Part shown: positions 62,261 through 64,000 of the stretch, one piece after another
Layout of the letters: every line of letters starts with the position of its first letter
How positions within the stretch are numbered: the stretch's first letter is position 1
Notes under the pieces: model-generated
The model's input: the letters and a program-made list of their open reading frames with translations, nothing else
Databases searched by the model: none
What the model was told of the DNA's origin: nothing
Translations under genes and position numbers: made by a program
Assembly (NCBI RefSeq): GCF_038624605.1
Contig: NZ_CP152020.1
Coordinates: forward strand, 1,233,312-1,297,311
Length of the DNA stretch: 64,000 nt
Reading direction: 5' to 3'
From: Psychrobacillus sp. FSL K6-4046
GTDB taxonomy: Bacteria > Bacillota > Bacilli > Bacillales_A > Planococcaceae

Positions 62261-63562
62261 ATGACAAAGTATCATTTTACAGGGATTAAAGGATCGGGTA
62301 TGAGCCCGTTGGCACAAATCCTTCATGATGAAGGTCATGAAGTGCAAGGATCAGATATTGAAAAGTACTTTTTTACAGAAAAACCATTACATGAACGCAA
62401 TATAAATGTGTTGCTTTTTGATGAGAATAACATTTCAGAAGATATGACAATCATCGCTGGGAACGCATTCCCTGATACTCACCCAGAAATCGTCAAAGCG
62501 AAGGAATTAGGATTGGAAGTAGTCCGTTATCATAAATTCTTAGGGGAATATATGAACCAGTTTACATCCATAGCTGTCACTGGTGCTCATGGGAAAACAT
62601 CAACTACAGGGCTTTTGGCGCATGTTTTAAGTGGATATAGTCCAACAGCGTATCTAATTGGTGATGGTACAGGTAAAGGGATTGAAAACGCCTCTAATTT
62701 TGTATTTGAAGCTTGTGAGTATCGCAGACATTTCTTGGCATATAGCCCAGACTATGCGATTATGACCAATATCGATTTTGATCATCCAGATTATTTTAGC
62801 GATATTGAAGACGTATTTAATGCTTTTCAGGAAATGGCTATGCAGGTTAAAAAATGTATTATAGCGTGTGGGGATGATGCTCATCTTCAACGTATTAAAG
62901 CATCTGTGCCAGTAGTCTACTACGGATTTGGCGAACACAATGATTTTGCTGCTCGTAATATTGAAAAGACGACAGAGGGAACTTCCTTTGACGTATTTGT
63001 AAGAAACGAGTTCTATCATCGCTTCACCATCCCAATGTACGGAGATCATGTTATTTTAAATACACTTTCAGTTATTTCTCTATGTCATTATGAAGGAGTA
63101 CCTGCAGAGGTAATTCAGAGTGGCTTGGAGTCATTTGAAGGTGTAAAACGCCGTTTCACTGAGACTGTTATAGAAAATCGTGTGATAATTGATGACTATG
63201 CTCATCATCCTACAGAAATTTCAGTAACGATCCAAGGAGCTCGTCAAAAGTATCCAGACCGAGAGCTTGTAGTAATATTCCAGCCTCATACGTACACTAG
63301 AACACAAAAGTTCTTAAATGAATTTAAGGAAAGCTTAAGCCTGGCTGATGAAGTATACCTATGTGACATATTTGGCTCTGCTAGAGAAAATACTGGTACA
63401 TTAACGATTGAAACGCTGGGTGATCTTATAGAAGGTAGTCATATCCTTCAGGAAGACAACGTGGAGCAATTACTTAATCATGAAAATGCGGTGTATATGT
63501 TTATGGGCGCAGGAGATGTCCAAAAATATCAACAAGCATTTGAAAAAAAACTAAATAATTAA
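62261..63562 (+). CDS. murC: UDP-N-acetylmuramate-L-alanine ligase MurC
   Basis: Adds L-alanine to UDP-MurNAc. Starts [21 protein letters not shown]-loop [13 protein letters not shown] near 103-115; [11 protein letters not shown] and [13 protein letters not shown] follow. The ATG at 62261 has AGGAGG ten bases upstream; an in-frame GTG at 62231 has none. 433 residues. Follows sftA as in B. subtilis. Confidence 0.97.
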   Translation: MTKYHFTGIKGSGMSPLAQILHDEGHEVQGSDIEKYFFTEKPLHERNINVLLFDENNISEDMTIIAGNAFPDTHPEIVKAKELGLEVVRYHKFLGEYMNQFTSIAVTGAHGKTSTTGLLAHVLSGYSPTAYLIGDGTGKGIENASNFVFEACEYRRHFLAYSPDYAIMTNIDFDHPDYFSDIEDVFNAFQEMAMQVKKCIIACGDDAHLQRIKASVPVVYYGFGEHNDFAARNIEKTTEGTSFDVFVRNEFYHRFTIPMYGDHVILNTLSVISLCHYEGVPAEVIQSGLESFEGVKRRFTETVIENRVIIDDYAHHPTEISVTIQGARQKYPDRELVVIFQPHTYTRTQKFLNEFKESLSLADEVYLCDIFGSARENTGTLTIETLGDLIEGSHILQEDNVEQLLNHENAVYMFMGAGDVQKYQQAFEKKLNN

Positions 63563-63603
63563 TAAAAATGCTTAATCTCTTATGTAGATTAAGCATTTTT
63601 TAG
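63563..63603 (+). terminator. Terminator of murC
   Basis: AAAATGCTTAATCT-CTTATGT-AGATTAAGCATTTTTT. Confidence 0.93.
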
Positions 63604-63704
63604 AGGAGTTTTCAAAAAAAAGTAGTATAGTATATAGAGTAAGAAGTTTAGTTTGATTCATTTGGGGTAAAAATATTACATAACAAGAAATGGGGAGTGT
63701 CCAC

Positions 63705-64000
63705 ATGGAAAATCTTTTATACATAGCGGCAATTGTAGCAGCCATTGCTTTTTTAATCTTATGTATAAGCCTGGCGGTAACTTTGTCTTCCGTGAAAAAG
63801 ACCTTAAACAATGTTGCAGAAACATTGGATGGCTTAGAAACGCATTTACAAAATGTGACAAAAGAAACAGCAGAGCTTTTGCATAAAACGAATGAATTAG
63901 CTGTAGATATTCAAGATAAATCTGAAAAGCTAAATACTGTGGTAGACGCAGTTAAGAACGTAGGAGTATCTGTTAATGGCTTCAACAATTCGATTCAACG
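63705..64000 (+). CDS. ytxG: DUF948 protein (YtxG-like), 5' part
   Basis: Runs off the window after about 98 codons. [20 protein letters not shown] is a membrane helix; then a long helical region ([40 protein letters not shown]) as in DUF948/YtxG proteins. GGGGAG seven bases before the ATG. In B. subtilis ytxG follows murC. Confidence 0.85.
   Translation, partial: MENLLYIAAIVAAIAFLILCISLAVTLSSVKKTLNNVAETLDGLETHLQNVTKETAELLHKTNELAVDIQDKSEKLNTVVDAVKNVGVSVNGFNNSIQ

Overview
The window looks like chromosomal DNA of a low-GC, Gram-positive, endospore-forming type of bacterium in the Bacillales. Gene content and order match the yt* region of Bacillus subtilis, and the style of the intergenic repeats suggests a Planococcaceae-like relative such as Psychrobacillus or Lysinibacillus. 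The genus is an inference; no 16S rRNA gene is present. Starts are ATG, GTG or TTG with strong AGGAGG-type ribosome binding sites, and rho-independent terminators are abundant. Most genes are recognisable housekeeping genes.

Layout. 1-2090: a 20-gene tRNA cluster (the first is cut by the window edge) ending in a terminator. It has the order of the B. subtilis 21-tRNA cluster but lacks tRNA-His, and one spacer carries a 45-bp duplication that includes the first 14 nt of tRNA-fMet. 2486-9770: menaquinone synthesis, with menA divergent from menF-menD-menH-menB-menE; menC is absent. 9837-18340: a P-loop kinase, a zinc-binding lipoprotein under a good Zur box, yidD with a 41-codon partner, dps with a sigma-B-like promoter, several small proteins, a CPBP protease, ytkD, ytmA and some lipoprotein/RDD genes. 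18609-25569: pckA, a SAM riboswitch upstream of metK, a gamma-carbonic-anhydrase-like protein, a YtpA-like hydrolase without its serine nucleophile, and an ACT-domain malic enzyme. 25599-28797 (minus): an apparent operon joining two tRNA-modification genes (ytqA/mnmL, ytqB/mnmM) to a type III polyketide synthase and its methyltransferase (bpsA, bpsB).

28921-34181: an MFS transporter, a 374-bp dispersed element (second copy at 17553), a frameshifted DUF2691 gene, a DUF4256 gene and the scoA-scoB CoA transferase. 34218-36984: leuS behind a leucine T-box. 37467-39750 (minus): a two-gene trpE-trpG operon behind a T-box with a TGG (Trp) specifier. 39785-45539: ytfP, the flippase ytgP, a pseudouridine synthase, an intact IS1182-type element and ytzE. 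45972-52224: pepV, dat, ytlP, ytlQ, ytlR, trmB, ytnP. 52370-64000: a hydrolase, a HAD phosphatase, small genes, ytzB, ytoP, a DUF84 NTPase, a lipoprotein, ytpP, ytpQ, ytpR, sftA, murC and the start of a DUF948 gene.

How it works together. The region serves core physiology: quinone and amino-acid metabolism under three RNA switches (SAM-I, T-box Leu, T-box Trp), translation (tRNAs, leuS, trmB, mnmL/mnmM, pseudouridine synthase, ytpR), cell wall and division (ytgP, murC, dat, sftA), and stress (dps, ytkD). No defence island, prophage or CRISPR array is visible. The most unexplained structure is in non-coding DNA: three intergenic arrays (near 2287, 10418 and 54330) that share an exact 21-bp period but have two unrelated consensus sequences, two copies of a 374-bp foldback element, and a structured stretch between the SAM riboswitch terminator and metK.
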